Source: Druceiella hillmani | Lineage: Eukaryota > Arthropoda > Insecta > Lepidoptera > Hepialidae | Length of the DNA: 64,000 nucleotides | Direction: 5' to 3' | Assembly: GCA_039881145.1 (NCBI GenBank) | Contig: JAYKKI010000150.1 | Location: 248,001-312,000, forward strand | Part shown: positions 48,367 to 62,833 of the stretch, piece after piece | How the letters are laid out: every line of letters begins with the position of its first letter | Numbering within the stretch: the first letter of the stretch is position 1 | Made by a program: the position numbers and the translations under genes | The notes under the pieces: generated by a model | The model's database searches: none | Told to the model about the DNA's origin: nothing | Seen by the model: only the letters and a program-made list of their open reading frames with translations

Positions 48367-50072
48367 ACTAATTGGTTTTCACACTTGAGGTTTTGATAAT
48401 ACGAATTTTAAAACAGACACAATTCAGAATGCACGGTGTCCTCAACATGCAAGTGGTATACATTTCTTCCGGTATAACACGTCCAACTTCACAAACTGAC
48501 GAAAATCAGCAACTGCCGAGCGCTTCGCGCTGCTTGTTTGTTACTTCCAATTGTTACGTAACGCGTAAACATGTTTGTGACAGGTTGCGCTCGCAGCGGT
48601 TTTACCATTATTTTCAAACACTAATTGGTTTTCACACTTATTGTTTTGATAATACGAATTTTAAACCACACAATTCATAATGAACTAATTGGTTTTCATA
48701 CTTGATGTTTTGATAATACGAATTTTAAAACAGACACAATTTAGAATGCACTAATTGGTTTTCACACTTAACGTTTGGGAAACACGAATTTTAAAACACA
48801 CACAATACAGAACGCACGGTGTCCTCAACATGCACATGGTATACTTTTCTCACGGAATAACATGTCCATATTCACAAACTGACGAATATCGACAACTGCC
48901 GCGCGCTTCGCACTGCTTGTTGGTGACTTCCAATTGCCACGTGACGAGTAAACAACGAATGGAACAATATATTTGAACACTTATTAGTTTTCACACTTAA
49001 CGTTTGGAAAACTCGATTTTTAAAACACACACAATACAGAACGCACGGTGTCCTCAACATGCACGTAGTATACTTATCTTCCTGAATAACACGTCCGTCT
49101 TCACAAACTGACGAATATCAACTGACTGCCGCTCGCTCGGCACAGCTCGTTGATTACCCCCAATTGTTACGTAACGCGTAAACATGTTTGTGACAGGTTG
49201 CGCTCGCAGCGGTTGGACCATTATTTTCAAACACTAATTGGTTTTCACACTTGATGTTTTGATAATACGAATTTTAAAACACACACAATTTAGAATGCAC
49301 TAATTGGTTTTCACACTTAACGTTTGGGAAACACGAATTTTAAAACACACACAATACAGAACGCACGGTGTCCTCAACATGCACATGTTATACTTTTCTC
49401 ACGGAATAACATGTCCATATTCACAAACTGACGAATATCGACAACTGCCGCGCGCTTCGCACTGCTTGTTGGTGACTTCCAATTGCCACGTGACGAGTAA
49501 ACAACGAATGGAACAATATATTTGAACACTTATTAGTTTTCACACTTAACGTTTTTAAAACACGAATTTTAAAACACACAATACAGAACGCACGGTGTCC
49601 TCAACATGCACGTAATATACTTTTCTCACGGAATAACACGTCCATATTCACAAACTGACGAATATCGACAACTGCCGCGCGCTTCGCACTGCTTGTTGGT
49701 GACTTCCAGTTGCCACGTGACGAGTAAACAACGAATGGAACAATATATTTGAACACTTATTAGTTTTCACACTTAACGTTTGTAAAACTCGATTTTTAAA
49801 ACACACACAATACAGAACGCACGGTGTCCTCAACATGCACGTGGTATACTTTTCTTCCGAAATAACACGTCCGTCTTCACAAACTGACGAATATCAACTG
49901 ACTGCCGCTCGCTCGGCACAGCTCGTTGATTATCCCCAATTGTTACGTAACGCGTAAACATGTTTGTGACAGGTTGCGCTCGCATCGGTTTTACCATTAT
50001 TTTCAAACACTAATTGGTTTTCACACATGATGTTTTGATAATACGAATTTTAAAACACACAATCCATAATGC
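48367..50072 (+). repeat. HOR unit 48: A-s-s-B-C-s-B-B'-C-s (1706 bp)
   Basis: AATGAACTAATT is present. C 48979 has ATACTTATCTTCC. B 49299, B' 49528, C 49755 with GCGCTCGCATCGG, s 50009 of 64 bp. Confidence 0.93.
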
Positions 50073-51321
50073 ACTAATTGGTTTTCACACTTGATGTTTT
50101 GATAATACGAATTTTAAAACACACACAATTCAGAATGCACGGTGTCCTCAACATGCAAGTGGTATACATTTCTTCCGGTATAACACGTCCAACTTCACAA
50201 ACTGACGAAAATCAGCAACTGCCGAGCGCTTCGCGCTGCTTGTTTGTTACTTCCAATTGTTACGTAACGCGTAAACATGTTTGTGACAGGTTGCGCTCGT
50301 AGCGGTTTTACCATTATTTTCAAACACTAATTGTTTTTCACACTTATTGTTTTGATAATACGAATTTTAAAACACACAATTCATAATGCACTAATTGGTT
50401 ATCACACTTGATGTTTTGATAATACGAATTTTAAAACACACACAATTTAGAATGCACTAATTGGTTTTCACACTTAACGTTTGGGAAACACGAATTTTAA
50501 AACACACACAATACAGAACGCATGGTGTCCTCAACATGCACATGTTATACTTTTCTCACGGAATAACATGTCCATATTCACAAACTGACGAATATCGACA
50601 ACTGCCGAGCGCTTCGCGCTGCTTGTTTGTTACTTCCAATTGTTACGTAACGCGTAAACATGTTTGTGACAGGTTGCGCTCGCAGCGGTTGGACCATTAT
50701 TTTCAAACACTAATTGGTTTTCACACTTGATGTTTTGATAATACGAATTTTAAAACACACACAATTTAGAATGCACTAATTGGTTTTCACACTTAACGTT
50801 TGGGAAACACGAATTTTAAAACACACACAATACAGAACGCATGGTGTCCTCAACATGCACATGTTACACTTTTCTCACGGAATAACATGTCCATATTCAC
50901 AAACTGACGAATATCGACAACTGCCGCGCGCTTCGCACCGCTTGTTGGTGACTTCCAATTGCCACGTGACGAGTAAACAACGAATGGAACAATATATTTG
51001 AACACTTATTAGTTTTCACACTTAACGTTTGGAAAACTCGATTTTTAAAACACACACAATACAGAACGCACGGTGTCCTCAACATGCACGTGGTATACTT
51101 TTCTTCCGAAATAACACGTCCGTCTTCACAAACTGACGAATATCAACTGACTGCCGCTCGCTCGGCACAGCTCGTTGATTATCCCCAATTGTTACGTAAC
51201 GCGTAAACATGTTTGTGACAGGTTGCGCTCGCATCGGTTTTACCATTATTTTCAAACACTAATTGGTTTTCACACATGATGTTTTGATAATACGAATTTT
51301 AAAACACACAATCCATAATGC
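50073..51321 (+). repeat. HOR unit 49: A-s-s-B*-s-B-C-s (1249 bp)
   Basis: B 50775 carries CATGTTACACTTTTC and TTCGCACCGC. C ends with GCATCGGTTTTACC, also seen at the end of unit 48. Confidence 0.93.
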
Positions 51322-52572
51322 ACTAATTGGTTTTCACACTTGATGTTTTGATAATACGAATTTTAAAACACACACAATTCAGAATGCACGGTGTCCTCAA
51401 CATGCAAGTGGTATACATTTCTTCCGGTATAACACGTCCAACTTCACAAACTGACGAAAATCAGCAACTGCCGAGCGCTTCGCGCTGCTTGTTTGTTACT
51501 TCCAATTGTTACGTAACGCGTAAACATGTTTGTGACAGGTTGCGCTCGTAGCGGTTTTACCATTATTTTCAAACACTAATTGTTTTTCACACTTATTGTT
51601 TTGATAATACGAATTTTAAAACACACAATTCATAATGCACTAATTGGTTATCACACTTGATGTTTTGATAATACGAATTTTAAAACACACACAATTTAGA
51701 ATGCACTAATTGGTTTTCACACTTAACGTTTGGGAAACACGAATTTTAAAACACACACAATACAGAACGCATGGTGTCCTCAACATGCACATGTTATACT
51801 TTTCTCACGGAATAACATGTCCATATTCACAAACTGACGAATATCGACAACTGCCGAGCGCTTCGCGCTGCTTGTTTGTTACTTCCAATTGTTACGTAAC
51901 GCGTAAACATGTTTGTGACAGGTTGCGCTCGCAGCGGTTGGACCATTATTTTCAAACACTAATTGGTTTTCACACTTGATGTTTTGATAATACGAATTTT
52001 AAAACACACACAATTTAGAATGCACTAATTGGTTTTCACACTTAACGTTTGGGAAACACGAATTTTAAAACACACACAATACAGAACGCATGGTGTCCTC
52101 AACATGCACATGTTACACTTTTCTCACGGAATAACATGTCCATATTCACAAACTGACGAATATCGACAACTGCCGCGCGCTTCGCACCGCTTGTTGGTGA
52201 CTTCCAATTGCCACGTGACGAGTAAACAACGAATGGAACAATATATTTGAACACTTATTAGTTTTCACACTTAACGTTTGGAAAACTCGATTTTTAAAAC
52301 ACACACAATACAGAACGCACGGTGTCCTCAACATGCACGTGGTATACTTTTCTTCCGGAATAACACGTCCGTCTTCACAAACTGACGAATATCAACTGAC
52401 TGCCGCTCGCTCGGCACAGCTCGTTGATTACCCCCAATTGTTACGTAACGCGTAAACATGTTTGTGACAGGTTGCGCTCGCAGCGGTTGGACCATTATTT
52501 TCAAACACTAATTGGTTTTCACACTTGATGTTTTGATAATACGATTTTTAAAACACACACAATTCAGAATGC
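51322..52572 (+). repeat. HOR unit 50: A-s-s-B*-s-B-C-s (1251 bp)
   Basis: It is a tandem duplicate of unit 49 up to C, then has the TTCCGGAATAAC, CCCCC, GGTTGGACC form of C and a 66-bp s. Confidence 0.93.
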
Positions 52573-54280
52573 ACTAATTGGTTTTCACACTTGAGGTTTT
52601 GATAATACGAATTTTAAAACACACACAATTCAGAATGCACGGTGTCCTCAACATGCAAGTGGTATACATTTCTTCCGGTATAACACGTCCAACTTCACAA
52701 ACTGACGAAAATCAGCAACTGCCGAGCGCTTCGCGCTGCTTGTTTGTTACTTCCAATTGTTACGTAACGCGTAAACATGTTTGTGACAGGTTGCGCTCGC
52801 AGCGGTTTTACCATTATTTTCAAACACTAATTGGTTTTCACACTTATTGTTTTGATAATACGAATTTTAAACCACACAATTCATAATGAACTAATTGGTT
52901 TTCATACTTGATGTTTTGATAATACGAATTTTAAAACAGACACAATTTAGAATGCACTAATTGGTTTTCACACTTAACGTTTGGGAAACACGAATTTTAA
53001 AACACACACAATACAGAACGCACGGTGTCCTCAACATGCACATGGTATACTTTTCTCACGGAATAACATGTCCATATTCACAAACTGACGAATATCGACA
53101 ACTGCCGCGCGCTTCGCACTGCTTGTTGTTGACTTCCAATTGCCACGTGACGAGTAAACAACGAATGGAACAATATATTTGAACACTTATTAGTTTTCAC
53201 ACTTAACGTTTGGAAAACTCGATTTTTAAAACACACACAATACAGAACGCACGGTGTCCTCAACATGCACGTAGTATACTTTTCTTCCTGAATAACACGT
53301 CCGTCTTCACAAACTGACGAATATCAACTGACTGCCGCTCGCTCGGCACAGCTCGTTGATTACCCCCAATTGTTACGTAACGCGTAAACATGTTTGTGAC
53401 AGGTTGCGCTCGCAGCGGTTGGACCATTATTTTCAAACACTAATTGGTTTTCACACTTGATGTTTTGATAATACGAATTTTAAAACACACAAAATTTAGA
53501 ATGCACTAATTGGTTTTCACACTTAACGTTTGGGAAACACGAATTTTAAAACACACACAATACAGAACGCACGGTGTCCTCAACATGCACATGTTATACT
53601 TTTCTCACGGAATAACATGTCCATATTCACAAACTGACGAATATCGACAACTGCCGCGCGCTTCGTACTGCTTGTTGGTGACTTCCAATTGCCACGTGAC
53701 GAGTAAACAACGAATGGAACAATATATTTGAACACTTATTAGTTTTCACACTTAACGTTTTTAAAACACGAATTTTAAAACACACAATACAGAACGCACG
53801 GTGTCCTCAACATGCACGTAATATACTTTTCTCACGGAATAACACGTCCATATTCACAAACTGACGAATATCGACAACTGCCGCGCGCTTCGCACTGCTT
53901 GTTGGTGACTTCCAGTTGCCACGTGACGAGTAAACAACGAATGGAACAATATATTTGAACACTTATTAGTTTTCACACTTAACGCTTGGAAAACTCGATT
54001 TTTAAAACACACACAATACAGAACGCACGGTGTCCTCAACATGCACGTGGTACACTTTTCTTCCGGAATAACACGTCCGTCTTCACAAACTGACGAATAT
54101 CAACTGACTGCCGCTCGCTCGGCACAGCTCGTTGATTACTTCCAATTGTTACGTAACGCGTAAACATGTTTGTGACAGGTTGCGCTCGCAGCGGTTGGAC
54201 CATTATTTTCAAACACTAATTGGTTTTCACACTTGATGTTTTGATAATACGAATTTTAAAACACACACAATTCAGAATGC
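52573..54280 (+). repeat. HOR unit 51: A-s-s-B-C-s-B-B'-C-s (1708 bp)
   Basis: B 52956 has TTGTTGTTGAC. The s at 53439 has CACACAAAATTTAG. C 53961 has AACGCTTGG, not shared with its counterpart unit 54. Confidence 0.94.
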
Positions 54281-55529
54281 ACTAATTGGTTTTCACACTT
54301 GAGGTTTTGATAATACGAATTTTAAAACACACACAATTCAGAATGCACGGTGTCCTCAACATGCAAGTGGTATACATTTCTTCCGGTATAACACGTCCAA
54401 CTTCACAAACTGACGAAAATCAGCAACTGCCGAGCGCTTCGCGCTGCTTGTTTGTTACTTCCAATTGTTACGTAACGCGTAAACATGTTTGTGACAGGTT
54501 GCGCTCGTAGCGGTTTTACCATTATTTTCAAACACTAATTGTTTTTCACACTTATTGTTTTGATAATACGAATTTTAAAACACACAATTCATAATGCACT
54601 AATTGGTTATCACACTTGATGTTTTGATAATACGAATTTTAAAACACACACAATTTAGAATGCACTAATTGGTTTTCACACTTAACGTTTGGGAAACACG
54701 AATTTTAAAACACACACAATACAGAACGCATGGTGTCCTCAACATGCACATGTTATACTTTTCTCACGGAATAACATGTCCATATTCACAAACTGACGAA
54801 TATCGACAACTGCCGAGCGCTTCGCGCTGCTTGTTTGTTACTTCCAATTGTTACGTAACGCGTAAACATGTTTGTGACAGGTTGCGCTCGCAGCGGTTGG
54901 ACCATTATTTTCAAACACTAATTGGTTTTCACACTTGATGTTTTGATAATACGAATTTTAAAACACACACAATTTAGAATGCACTAATTGGTTTTCACAC
55001 TTAACGTTTGGGAAACACGAATTTTTAAACACACACAATACAGAACGCATGATGTCCTCAACATGCACATGTTATACTTTTCTCACGGAATAACATGTCC
55101 ATATTCACAAACTGACGAATATCGACAACTGCCGCGCGCTTCGCACTGCTTGTTGGTGACTTCCAATTGCCACGTGACGAGTAAACAACGAATGGAACAA
55201 TATATTTGAACACTTATTAGTTTTCACACTTAACGTTTGTAAAACTCGATTTTTAAAACACACACAATACAGAACGCACGGTGTCCTCAACATGCACGTG
55301 GTATACTTTTCTTCCGAAATAACACGTCCGTCTTCACAAACTGACGAATATCAACTGACTGCCGCTCGCTCGGCACAGCTCGTTGATTATCCCCAATTGT
55401 TACGATACGCGTAAACATGTTTGTGACAGGTTGCGCTCGCAGCGGTTTTACCATTATTTACAAACACTAATTGGTTTTCACACATGATGTTTTGATAATA
55501 CGAATTTTAAAACACACAATCCATAATGC
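54281..55529 (+). repeat. HOR unit 52: A-s-s-B*-s-B-C-s (1249 bp)
   Basis: B 54983 has GAATTTTTAAAC. C 55212 has TTACGATACGCG, which breaks the palindrome run, and TTATTTACAAAC. Confidence 0.93.
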
Positions 55530-58168
55530 ACTAATTGGTTTTCACACTTGATGTTTTGATAATACGAATTTTAAAACACACACAATTCAGAATGCACGGT
55601 GTCCTCAACATGCAAGTGGTATACATTTCTTCCGGTATAACACGTCCAACTTCACAAACTGACGAAAATCAGCAACTGCCGAGCGCTTCGCGCTGCTTGT
55701 TTGTTACTTCCAATTGTTACGTAACGCGTAAACATGTTTGTGACAGGTTGCGCTCGTAGCGGTTTTACAATTATTTTCAAACACTAATTGTTTTTCACAC
55801 TTATTATTTTGATAATACGAATTTTAAAACACACAATTCATAATGCACTAATTGGTTATCACACTTGATGTTTTGATAATACGAATTTTAAAACACACAC
55901 AATTTAGAATGCACTAATTGGTTTTCACACTTAACGTTTGGGAAACACGAATTTTAAAACACACACAATACAGAACGCATGGTGTCCTCAACATGCACAT
56001 GTTATACTTTTCTCACGGAATAACATGTCCATATTCACAAACTGACGAATATCGACAACTGCCGCGCGCTTCGCACTGCTTGTTGGTGACTTCCAATTGC
56101 CACGTGACGAGTAAACAACGAATGGAACAATATATTTGAACACTTATTAGTTTTCACACTTAACGTTTGTAAAACTCGATTTTTAAAACACACACAATAC
56201 AGAACGCACGGTGTCCTCAACATGCACGTGGTATACTTTTCTTCCGAAATAACACTTACGTCTTCACAAACTGACGAATATTAACTGACTGCCGCTCGCT
56301 CGGCACAGCTCGTTGATTACCCCCAATTGTTACGTAACGCGTAAACATGTTTGTGACAGGTTGCGCTCGCAGCGGTTGGACCATTATTTTCAAACACTAA
56401 TTGGTTTTCACACTTGATGTTTTGATAATACGAATTTTAAAACACACACAATTTAGAATGCACTAATTGGTTTTCACACTTAACGTTTGGGAAACACGAA
56501 TTTTAAAACACACACAATACAGAACGCACGGTGTCCTCAACATGCACATGTTATACTTTTCTCACGGAATAACATGTCCATATTCACAAACTGACGAATA
56601 TCGACAACTGCCGCGCGCTTCGCACTGCTTGTTGGTGACTTCCAATTGCCACGTGACGAGTAAACAACGAATGGAACAATATATTTGAACACTTATTAGT
56701 TTTCACACTTAACGTTTTTAAAACACGAATTTTAAAACACACAATACAGAACGCACGGTGTCCTCAACATGCACGTAATATACTTTTCTCACGGAATAAC
56801 ACGTCCATATTCACAAACTGACGAATATCGACAACTGCCGCGCGCTTCGCACTGCTTGTTGGTGACTTCCAGTTGCCACGTGACGAGTAAACAACGAATG
56901 GAACAATATATTTGAACACTTATTAGTTTTCACACTTAACGTTTGGAAAACTCGATTTTTAAAACACACACAATACAGAACGCACGGTGTCCTCAACATG
57001 CACGTGGTACACTTTTCTTCCGGAATAACACGTCCAACTTCACAAACTGACGAAAATCAGCAACTGCCGAGCGCTTCGCGCTGCTTGTTTGTTACTTCCA
57101 ATTGTTACGTAACGCGTAAACATGTTTGTGACAGGTTGCGCTCGTAGCGGTTTTACCATTATTTTCAAACACTAATTGTTTTTCACACTTATTGTTTTGA
57201 TAATACGAATTTTAAAACACACAATTCATAATGCACTAATTGGTTATCACACTTGATGTTTTGATAATACGAATTTTAAAACACACACAATTTAGAATGC
57301 ACTAATTGGTTTTCACACTTAACGTTTGGGAAACACGAATTTTAAAACACACACAATACAGAACGCATGGTGTCCTCAACATGCACATGTTATACTTTTC
57401 TCACGGAATAACATGTCCATATTCACAAACTGACGAATATCGACAACTGCCGAGCGCTTCGCGCTGCTTGTTTGTTACTTCCAATTGTTACGTAACGCGT
57501 AAACATGTTTGTGACAGGTTGCGCTCGCAGCGGTTGGACCATTATTTTCAAACACTAATTGGTTTTCACACTTGATGTTTTGATAATACGAATTTTAAAA
57601 CACACACAATTTAGAATGCACTAATTGGTTTTCACACTTAACGTTTGGGAAACACGAATTTTAAAACACACACAATACAGAACGCATGGTGTCCTCAACA
57701 TGCACATGTTACACTTTTCTCACGGAATAACATGTCCATATTCACAAACTGACGAATATCGACAACTGCCGCGCGCTTCGCACCGCTTGTTGGTGACTTC
57801 CAATTGCCACGTGACGAGTAAACAACGAATGGAACAATATATTTGAACACTTATTAGTTTTCACACTTAACGTTTGGAAAACTCGATTTTTAAAACACAC
57901 ACAATACAGAACGCACGGTGTCCTCAACATGCACGTGGTATACTTTTCTTCCGGAATAACACGTCCGTCTTCACAAACTGACGAATATCAACTGACTGCC
58001 GCTCGCTCGGCACAGCTCGTTGATTACCCCCAATTGTTACGTAACGCGTAAACATGTTTGTGACAGGTTGCGCTCGCAGCGGTTGGACCATTATTTTCAA
58101 ACACTAATTGGTTTTCACACTTGATGTTTTGATAATACGATTTTTAAAACACACACAATTCAGAATGC
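55530..58168 (+). repeat. HOR unit 53: A-s-s-B-C-s-B-B'-C/A-s-s-B*-s-B-C-s (2639 bp)
   Basis: B 55913, C 56142 (AACACTTACGTC, GAATATTAAC), s 56396, B 56462, B' 56691, C/A chimera 56918, s 57171, s 57235, B* 57301, s 57554, B 57620, C 57849, s 58103. The chimera merges two units. Confidence 0.92.
56918..57170 (+). repeat. Chimeric monomer C/A
   Basis: It has a C head and C body up to TTCCGGAATAAC, then A from GTCCAACTTCAC to GCTCGTAGCGG. The switch lies in the shared ATAACACGTCC (about 57025-57035) and is in register. Confidence 0.9.
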
Positions 58169-59876
58169 ACTAATTGGTTTTCACACTTGAGGTTTTGATA
58201 ATACGAATTTTAAAACACACACAATTCAGAATGCACGGTGTCCTCAACATGCAAGTGGTATACATTTCTTCCGGTATAACACGTCCAACTTCACAAACTG
58301 ACGAAAATCAGCAACTGCCGAGCGCTTCGCGCTGCTTGTTTGTTACTTCCAATTGTTACGTAACGCGTAAACATGTTTGTGACAGGTTGCGCTCGCAGCG
58401 GTTTTACCATTATTTTCAAACACTAATTGGTTTTCACACTTATTGTTTTGATAATACGAATTTTAAACCACACAATTCATAATGAACTAATTGGTTTTCA
58501 TACTTGATGTTTTGATAATACGAATTTTAAAACAGACACAATTTAGAATGCACTAATTGGTTTTCACACTTAACGTTTGGGAAACACGAATTTTAAAACA
58601 CACACAATACAGAACGCACGGTGTCCTCAACATGCACATGGTATACTTTTCTCACGGAATAACATGTCCATATTCACAAACTGACGAATATCGACAACTG
58701 CCGCGCGCTTCGCACTGCTTGTTGTTGACTTCCAATTGCCACGTGACGAGTAAACAACGAATGGAACAATATATTTGAACACTTATTAGTTTTCACACTT
58801 AACGTTTGGAAAACTCGATTTTTAAAACACACACAATACAGAACGCACGGTGTCCTCAACATGCACGTAGTATACTTTTCTTCCTGAATAACACGTCCGT
58901 CTTCACAAACTGACGAATATCAACTGACTGCCGCTCGCTCGGCACAGCTCGTTGATTACCCCCAATTGTTACGTAACGCGTAAACATGTTTGTGACAGGT
59001 TGCGCTCGCAGCGGTTGGACCATTATTTTCAAACACTAATTGGTTTTCACACTTGATGTTTTGATAATACGAATTTTAAAACACACAAAATTTAGAATGC
59101 ACTAATTGGTTTTCACACTTAACGTTTGGGAAACACGAATTTTAAAACACACACAATACAGAACGCACGGTGTCCTCAACATGCACATGTTATACTTTTC
59201 TCACGGAATAACATGTCCATATTCACAAACTGACGAATATCGACAACTGCCGCGCGCTTCGCACTGCTTGTTGGTGACTTCCAATTGCCACGTGACGAGT
59301 AAACAACGAATGGAACAATATATTTGAACACTTATTAGTTTTCACACTTAACGTTTTTAAAACACGAATTTTAAAACACACAATACAGAACGCACGGTGT
59401 CCTCAACATGCACGTAATATACTTTTCTCACGGAATAACACGTCCATATTCACAAACTGACGAATATCGACAACTGCCGCGCGCTTCGCACTGCTTGTTG
59501 GTGACTTCCAGTTGCCACGTGACGAGTAAACAACGAATGGAACAATATATTTGAACACTTATTAGTTTTCACACTTAACGTTTGGAAAACTCGATTTTTA
59601 AAACACACACAATACAGAACGCACGGTGTCCTCAACATGCACGTGGTACACTTTTCTTCCGGAATAACACGTCCGTCTTCACAAACTGACGAATATCAAC
59701 TGACTGCCGCTCGCTCGGCACAGCTCGTTGATTACTTCCAATTGTTACGTAACGCGTAAACATGTTTGTGACAGGTTGCGCTCGCAGCGGTTGGACCATT
59801 ATTTTCAAACACTAATTGGTTTTCACACTTGATGTTTTGATAATACGAATTTTAAAACACACACAATTCAGAATGC
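58169..59876 (+). repeat. HOR unit 54: A-s-s-B-C-s-B-B'-C-s (1708 bp)
   Basis: It is the counterpart of unit 51 at 5596 bp, with TTGTTGTTGAC and CACACAAAATTTAG. Confidence 0.94.
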
Positions 59877-61125
59877 ACTAATTGGTTTTCACACTTGAGG
59901 TTTTGATAATACGAATTTTAAAACACACACAATTCAGAATGCACGGTGTCCTCAACATGCAAGTGGTATACATTTCTTCCGGTATAACACGTCCAACTTC
60001 ACAAACTGACGAAAATCAGCAACTGCCGAGCGCTTCGCGCTGCTTGTTTGTTACTTCCAATTGTTACGTAACGCGTAAACATGTTTGTGACAGGTTGCGC
60101 TCGTAGCGGTTTTACCATTATTTTCAAACACTAATTGTTTTTCACACTTATTGTTTTGATAATACGAATTTTAAAACACACAAATCATAATGCACTAATT
60201 GGTTATCACACTTGATGTTTTGATAATACGAATTTTAAAACACACACAATTTAGAATGCACTAATTGGTTTTCACACTTAACGTTTGGGAAACACGAATT
60301 TTAAAACACACACAATACAGAACGCATGGTGTCCTCAACATGCACATGTTATACTTTTCTCACGGAATAACATGTCCATATTCACAAACTGACGAATATC
60401 GACAACTGCCGAGCGCTTCGCGCTGCTTGTTTGTTACTTCCAATTGTTACGTAACGCGTAAACATGTTTGTGACAGGTTGCGCTCGCAGCGGTTGGACCA
60501 TTATTTTCAAACACTAATTGGTTTTCACACTTGATGTTTTGATAATACGAATTTTAAAACACACACAATTTAGAATGCACTAATTGGTTTTCACACTTAA
60601 CGTTTGGGAAACACGAATTTTAAAACACACACAATACAGAACGCATGATGTCCTCAACATGCACATGTTATACTTTTCTCACGGAATAACATGTCCATAT
60701 TCACAAACTGACGAATATCGACAACTGCCGCGCGCTTCGCACTGCTTGTTGGTGACTTCCAATTGCCACGTGACGAGTAAACAACGAATGGAACAATATA
60801 TTTGAACACTTATTAGTTTTCACACTTAACGTTTGTAAAACTCGATTTTTAAAACACACACAATACAGAACGCACGGTGTCCTCAACATGCACGTGGTAT
60901 ACTTTTCTTCCGAAATAACACGTCCGTCTTCACAAACTGACGAATATCAACTGACTGCCGCTCGCTCGGCACAGCTCGTTGATTATCCCCAATTGTTACG
61001 ATACGCGTAAACATGTTTGTGACAGGTTGCGCTCGCAGCGGTTTTACCATTATTTACAAACACTAATTGGTTTTCACACATGATGTTTTGATAATACGAA
61101 TTTTAAAACACACAATCCATAATGC
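59877..61125 (+). repeat. HOR unit 55: A-s-s-B*-s-B-C-s (1249 bp)
   Basis: It is the counterpart of unit 52 with TTACGATACGCG. The s1 here has CACAAATCATAATGC. Confidence 0.94.
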
Positions 61126-62833
61126 ACTAATTGGTTTTCACACTTGATGTTTTGATAATACGAATTTTAAAACACACACAATTCAGAATGCACGGTGTCC
61201 TCAACATGCAAGTGGTATACATTTCTTCCGGTATAACACGTCCAACTTCACAAACTGACGAAAATCAGCAACTGCCGAGCGCTTCGCGCTGCTTGTTTGT
61301 TACTTCCAATTGTTACGTAACGCGTAAACATGTTTGTGACAGGTTGCGCTCGTAGCGGTTTTACAATTATTTTCAAACACTAATTGTTTTTCACACTTAT
61401 TATTTTGATAATACGAATTTTAAAACACACAATTCATAATGCACTAATTGGTTATCACACTTGATGTTTTGATAATACGAATTTTAAAACACACACAATT
61501 TAGAATGCACTAATTGGTTTTCACACTTAACGTTTGGGAAACACGAATTTTAAAACACACACAATACAGAACGCATGGTGTCCTCAACATGCACATGTTA
61601 TACTTTTCTCACGGAATAACATGTCCATATTCACAAACTGACGAATATCGACAACTGCCGCGCGCTTCGCACTGCTTGTTGGTGACTTCCAATTGCCACG
61701 TGACGAGTAAACAACGAATGGAACAATATATTTGAACACTTATTAGTTTTCACACTTAACGTTTGTAAAACTCGATTTTTAAAACACACACAATACAGAA
61801 CGCACGGTGTCCTCAACATGCACGTGGTATACTTTTCTTCCGAAATAACACTTACGTCTTCACAAACTGACGAATATTAACTGACTGCCGCTCGCTCGGC
61901 ACAGCTCGTTGATTACCCCCAATTGTTACGTAACGCGTAAACATGTTTGTGACAGGTTGCGCTCGCAGCGGTTGGACCATTATTTTCAAACACTAATTGG
62001 TTTTCACACTTGATGTTTTGATAATACGAATTTTAAAACACACACAATTTAGAATGCACTAATTGGTTTTCACACTTAACGTTTGGGAAACACGAATTTT
62101 AAAACACACACAATACAGAACGCACGGTGTCCTCAACATGCACATGTTATACTTTTCTCACGGAATAACATGTCCATATTCACAAACTGACGAATGTCGA
62201 CAACTGCCGCGCGCTTCGCACTGCTTGTTGGTGACTTCCAATTGCCACGTGACGAGTAAACAACGAATGGAACAATATATTTGAACACTTATTAGTTTTC
62301 ACACTTAACGTTTTTAAAACACGAATTTTAAAACACACAATACAGAACGCACGGTGTCCTCAACATGCACGTAATATACTTTTCTCACGGAATAACACGT
62401 CCATATTCACAAACTGACGAATATCGACAACTGCCGCGCGCTTCGCACTGCTTGTTGGTGACTTCCAGTTGCCACGTGACGAGTAAACAACGAATGGAAC
62501 AATATATTTGAACACTTATTAGTTTTCACACTTAACGTTTGGAAAACTCGATTTTTAAAACACACACAATACAGAACGCACGGTGTCCTCAACATGCACG
62601 TGGTACACTTTTCTTCCGGAATAACACGTCCGTCTTCACAAACTGACGAATATCAACTGACTGCCGCTCGCTCGGCACAGCTCGTTGATTACTTCCAATT
62701 GTTACGTAACGCGTAAACATGTTTGTGACAGGTTGCGCTCGCAGCGGTTGGACCATTATTTTCAAACACTAATTGGTTTTCACACTTGATGTTTTGATAA
62801 TACGAATTTTAAAACACACACAATTCAGAATGC
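61126..62833 (+). repeat. HOR unit 56: A-s-s-B-C-s-B-B'-C-s (1708 bp)
   Basis: It is the counterpart of the first part of unit 53 (TTATTATTTTGATA, AACACTTACGTC). Its last C (62514) is an ordinary C, unlike the C/A chimera of unit 53. B 62058 has GAATGTCGAC. Confidence 0.93.

Larger units (their letters stand above)
52573..58168 (+). repeat. Block VI, copy 1 (5596 bp)
   Basis: Its units are 1708, 1249 and 2639 bp. Marker variants are TTGTTGTTGAC, CACACAAAATTTAG, TTACGATACGCG, TTATTTACAAAC and AACACTTACGTC. Confidence 0.92.
58169..62833 (+). repeat. Block VI, copy 2 (parallel to about 62630)
   Basis: It carries the same marker variants at a 5596-bp offset. The match ends where copy 1 switches from C to A sequence near 57025-57036. 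Confidence 0.9.
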
